This document shows, in pieces, positions 1-64,000 of a stretch of DNA of 64,000 nucleotides (position 1 is the first letter of the stretch; each line of letters starts with the position of its first letter). Source of the stretch: Echinarachnius parma (lineage: Eukaryota > Echinodermata > Echinoidea > Clypeasteroida > Echinarachniidae). A model generated the notes under the pieces. It had not been told where the DNA came from. It made no database searches and was given only the letters and a program-made list of their open reading frames with translations. The stretch lies in contig JBAMJV010008321.1 in NCBI GenBank assembly GCA_037951105.1, positions 62,001 to 126,000 on the forward strand, written 5' to 3'. A program made the translations under genes and the position numbers.

Positions 1-37
1 GCCCCGGGATTTCATGACGAAGCCTGAGGGGGAGGGG

Positions 38-208
38 TAGTCTAGGTTCTATACTCTGTATACACCTTTCCCCCATATACGCGTATTACCCGGTGCATCT
101 GTACGCCAGGTGAACCTGTACGTTCAGATTCACCGCGGGCGTACAGATGCACCGGGTTACGCGATATATTGGGGAAAGGTGTAAAAACAGTATAGAACCT
201 AGACTAGG
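38..208. mobile_element. Short palindromic MITE
   Basis: The two ends form an inverted repeat with arms of about 67 bp. The left arm begins TAGTCTAGGTTCTATAC, and the reverse complement of the right end begins the same way. The arms continue through the matching CCGGTGCATCTGTACG blocks. The outer TA pairs could be a TA target duplication as made by Tc1/mariner-type transposases, which is inference. No coding capacity. Confidence 0.75.
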
Positions 209-570
209 GGAGGGGGTGTGGCCGGGCACTACATTGTTTTATTACTGAACGGCACATGTCCTAAAGTTAACTGAATCTTTTCTTAGGGCTTTATTGTAGT
301 GCACATTGCAATCAAATGCAGGGAAACCATTATGGGTCTCAATGGGGGTCCCTTGGGCGGAGCCCCCGGAAGCTTTAGGATTGGTGTTATTCAGAACTTA
401 ATATTTTGCTTATATGGGACAATGAAGTAGCTATTTACAGCTCAATTTTAGTGGCATAGCGAATTAGCGGGTATTACAGGGGACCAGGTCAAAATGCCTT
501 TATTGGGGGTCGGAAGATTTTTGATGTGGTTTAAAGAAATCTATTAGATGCTGTCAGTGTAAGTATCAGC

Positions 571-1003
571 TTTCATGGTCGTGTAGATAATCAGTCGGCT
601 TGCGGTGGCACCATGTAATAAGGGAGGTTTGGAGAGTCCTGAGAAGGACTGTTGGTATTCTTTCCGTGGACATGTTGGATAGTCCTAAACAGGACTGTGG
701 TAGCCCTGGAAAGGACTGGTTGTAGAACTTGTATTTTTTGTTTTAAAATAACAAATTCTAGGCCTGTTGGAGCCATCTTAAAAGATGAAAAGCGGCCGTT
801 CTAATAAGAAGTACAGTGCCGGTATAGTTGTTGTGGAGAGAGGATGGGTGGTAGGAGGGGCTCGCCGTTTTTAACAGTCCTTTCCAGGATTACCACGGTC
901 CTTTTTAGGACTGTCCAAGAAAGAATACCAACAGTCCTTCTCGGGAGTCTCCAGAAATCCTGCTTCATGGTGCAACCACAAGCCGACGAATATGTATCAA
1001 CTT
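571..1003. mobile_element. Imperfect foldback element with AGTCCT motifs
   Basis: Arms of about 150 bp (571-730 and 870-1003) pair imperfectly. Both contain a GTCGGCTTG...GCACCATG block and a GAGAAGGACTGTTGGTATTCTTTC block. Each arm carries several AGTCCT...AGGACT mini-palindromes. No clear target duplication was found. The short reading frames inside are by-products of the arms. Confidence 0.6.
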
Positions 1004-1074
1004 TCACATTAAAAATTATGAACGAGAGAGTGTGATATCCCTTAATTTTAATGTTCTTTTATATTGTTGGGGGA

Positions 1075-1240
1075 TATGGATGATGATGGTGATGATGATG
1101 ATGATGATGGTGATGATGATCATGTGATGATGACAATGATGATGGGGATGATGATGATGGCGATGATGATGATGGTGATGATAATGGTGTTGATGACAAT
1201 GATGATGGGGATGATGATGATGGCGATGATAATGATGACA
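1075..1240. repeat. (GAT)n microsatellite upstream of exon 1
   Basis: Imperfect ATG/GAT trinucleotide array of about 165 bp with internal longer-period copies (GATGATGGGGATGATGATGATGGCGATGAT-like blocks). It lies about 160 bp upstream of the proposed start codon of the TERF2IP-like gene. Confidence 0.9.
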
Positions 1241-1402
1241 AATCTCATCTTCAGTCTAATTTCCAGGATCGAGTATGGAGCTTCCAGTTCTATCGATCTT
1301 TTTTTCCTCCATCATATCACATCAAGGTCACTACCGTAGATGGCGCTATTGAGAAATTTTCTTTCTAAACTTCCTGATAAAAAATTAATAAATTTTGAAA
1401 AA

Positions 1403-63062
<61,660 letters not shown>

Positions 63063-63142
63063 GTACATGTATGTATCAACTATTTATCCATTCATACATA
63101 CATTACAATACTGTTATGTGTAGCAGGCTGTGCATAGACAAT

Positions 63143-63834
63143 GGGCCGTATGCATAAAAACAAGCAATTGCTTGTGCTAGCCTTTTGCTTGAATAGGTAT
63201 GCATAAAAACAAGCAATTGCTTGCAAGCAAAAGCATTTGCTTACAAGCACAAGCAATTGCTTACTGCTCGTAAGCAAATGCTTACCAAACAAGCAATTGC
63301 TTAAAACCGTATGCATAAAACGAACCTTTTACTTGTCTTGATAAGCAATTGCTTGCGTTTTTTCAAGCACATCCAGACCAGCTTGAGCTCTTGCTTACTC
63401 AGGGCATTCGCGTTTAAGGATCAAATTTTCGTACCGTTTCAGGATGATTTCAAGCTCCATATTCCAGAGGTTATGTTGTGATCAAATTCCTGTTATTTTA
63501 GACTTTTTACGGCAATTTTTGTCCACCGATCTGCACAGAAATCCCCCTGATGCTCCGCGCTGTTTCCCCCCTATTTGTGTAATAAAAAATACTGCTGCCA
63601 GGTCGGGCACGAAGCGTTGTTGCCCTGCAGTGTGATGTTCGCACAACCGTAACGATCCTTTGTCCAACACGTAAGCAATTGCTTAGGCAGTGCAAGCAAA
63701 AGGTTTCAAACAAGCAAAGGCTTGTGCATACGAATTTAAGCAATTGCTTGAACTTGATCTTTTGCTTGACAAGCTCTTGCTTGTGCTTAAAGCATTTGCT
63801 TATAAGCAATTGCTTGTTTTTATGCATACGGCCC
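63143..63834. mobile_element. MITE with AAGCAATTGCTT motif arrays
   Basis: Inverted ends GGGCCGTATGCATAAAAACA, flanked by AAT on both sides (possible 3-bp duplication, as in Harbinger-type elements). Both subterminal regions (63162-63355 and 63670-63815) are packed with AAGCAATTGCTTG or AAGCA(A/T)TTGCTT palindromes. Short frames inside are by-products. Confidence 0.82.
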
Positions 63835-64000
63835 AATGCATGGGTGGCAGGAATCAGAGACTTGACAACACATGACATGTATTGTCCAATATTGTACTTT
63901 GTGCTACAAGCAATTCATGAAAGTCATGTTTCGGTGGTCTGATCGTGCAACTAGATTTGTAAAATGGGGATAATAGAATGATCTGTGACGATAATAGAAT
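63835..64000 (+). other. Intron 14, window edge
   Basis: No exon for the rest of the RCT domain and no repeat recognised. Confidence 0.5.

Noticed and set aside
1340-1402. Upstream in-frame ATG as the TERF2IP start
   Set aside because: It would add 21 residues (MALLRNFLSKLPDKK...) not seen in the family. Kept as an alternative because it is in frame and its context is acceptable.

Overview
The window is eukaryotic nuclear DNA: AT-rich, intron-rich, dense in short inverted-repeat transposons, with canonical GT-AG splice sites and a gene of animal type. The mix of repeats ((GTCC)n-bearing dispersed elements, hAT- and TTAA-type MITEs, GAT/CA/ATCT microsatellites, long C/G tracts) suggests a marine invertebrate, most likely a deuterostome such as an echinoderm. 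The species cannot be fixed from sequence alone.

The main gene fills almost the whole window on the + strand. I assembled it from exons whose phases all agree: an orthologue of TERF2IP (RAP1), the telomere protein that binds TRF2 in vertebrate shelterin. Exons 1-3 (1403-1525, 27944-27999, 46738-46842) encode a BRCT domain, exons 5-6 (49052-49163, 49999-50164) the Myb domain, exons 7-11 a long charged linker with nuclear localisation motifs, and exons 13-14 (61953-62002, 62960-63062) most of the RCT domain. The 3' end lies past the right edge. At least 891 residues are encoded, against 399 in the human protein. Exons 5, 7, 10 and 12 each have tandem, mostly decayed partial copies beside them.

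Intron 1 (1526-27943) carries an intact two-exon pogo/Tigger-type transposase gene on the - strand (23753-21178), with HTH, DDE and a C-terminal PHD finger. Intron 1 also holds a 3.5-kb foldback element made of 21-bp palindromes (10381-13906), a 3-kb foldback built of ~197-bp units (23874-26855), and several nested hAT-like and TTAA-type MITEs. Underneath these lies an old degenerate long-period tandem repeat (about 15.1-20.4 kb).

Intron 2 (28000-46737) holds two copies of a 3.2-kb non-coding element (one interrupted by a hAT-like foldback), two copies of an AACGTT-motif element, and long microsatellites. Smaller introns from 46.8 kb onward hold a GAT array, a 32-bp minisatellite that runs into a splice acceptor, a Helentron-like element and a third copy of the 3.2-kb element.

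The best candidate for something undescribed is the GGGCAATTCC element group (3692-5464, 39535-42759, 57602-60638, truncated 31069-34717). It has perfect 4-bp target duplications, no convincing coding capacity, and a scatter of one exactly conserved 13-bp motif. A sister family has the same termini but a different scattered motif. Also notable are the minisatellite of splice-acceptor-like units, and nuclear-receptor DR1 sites carried by several unrelated transposon families.
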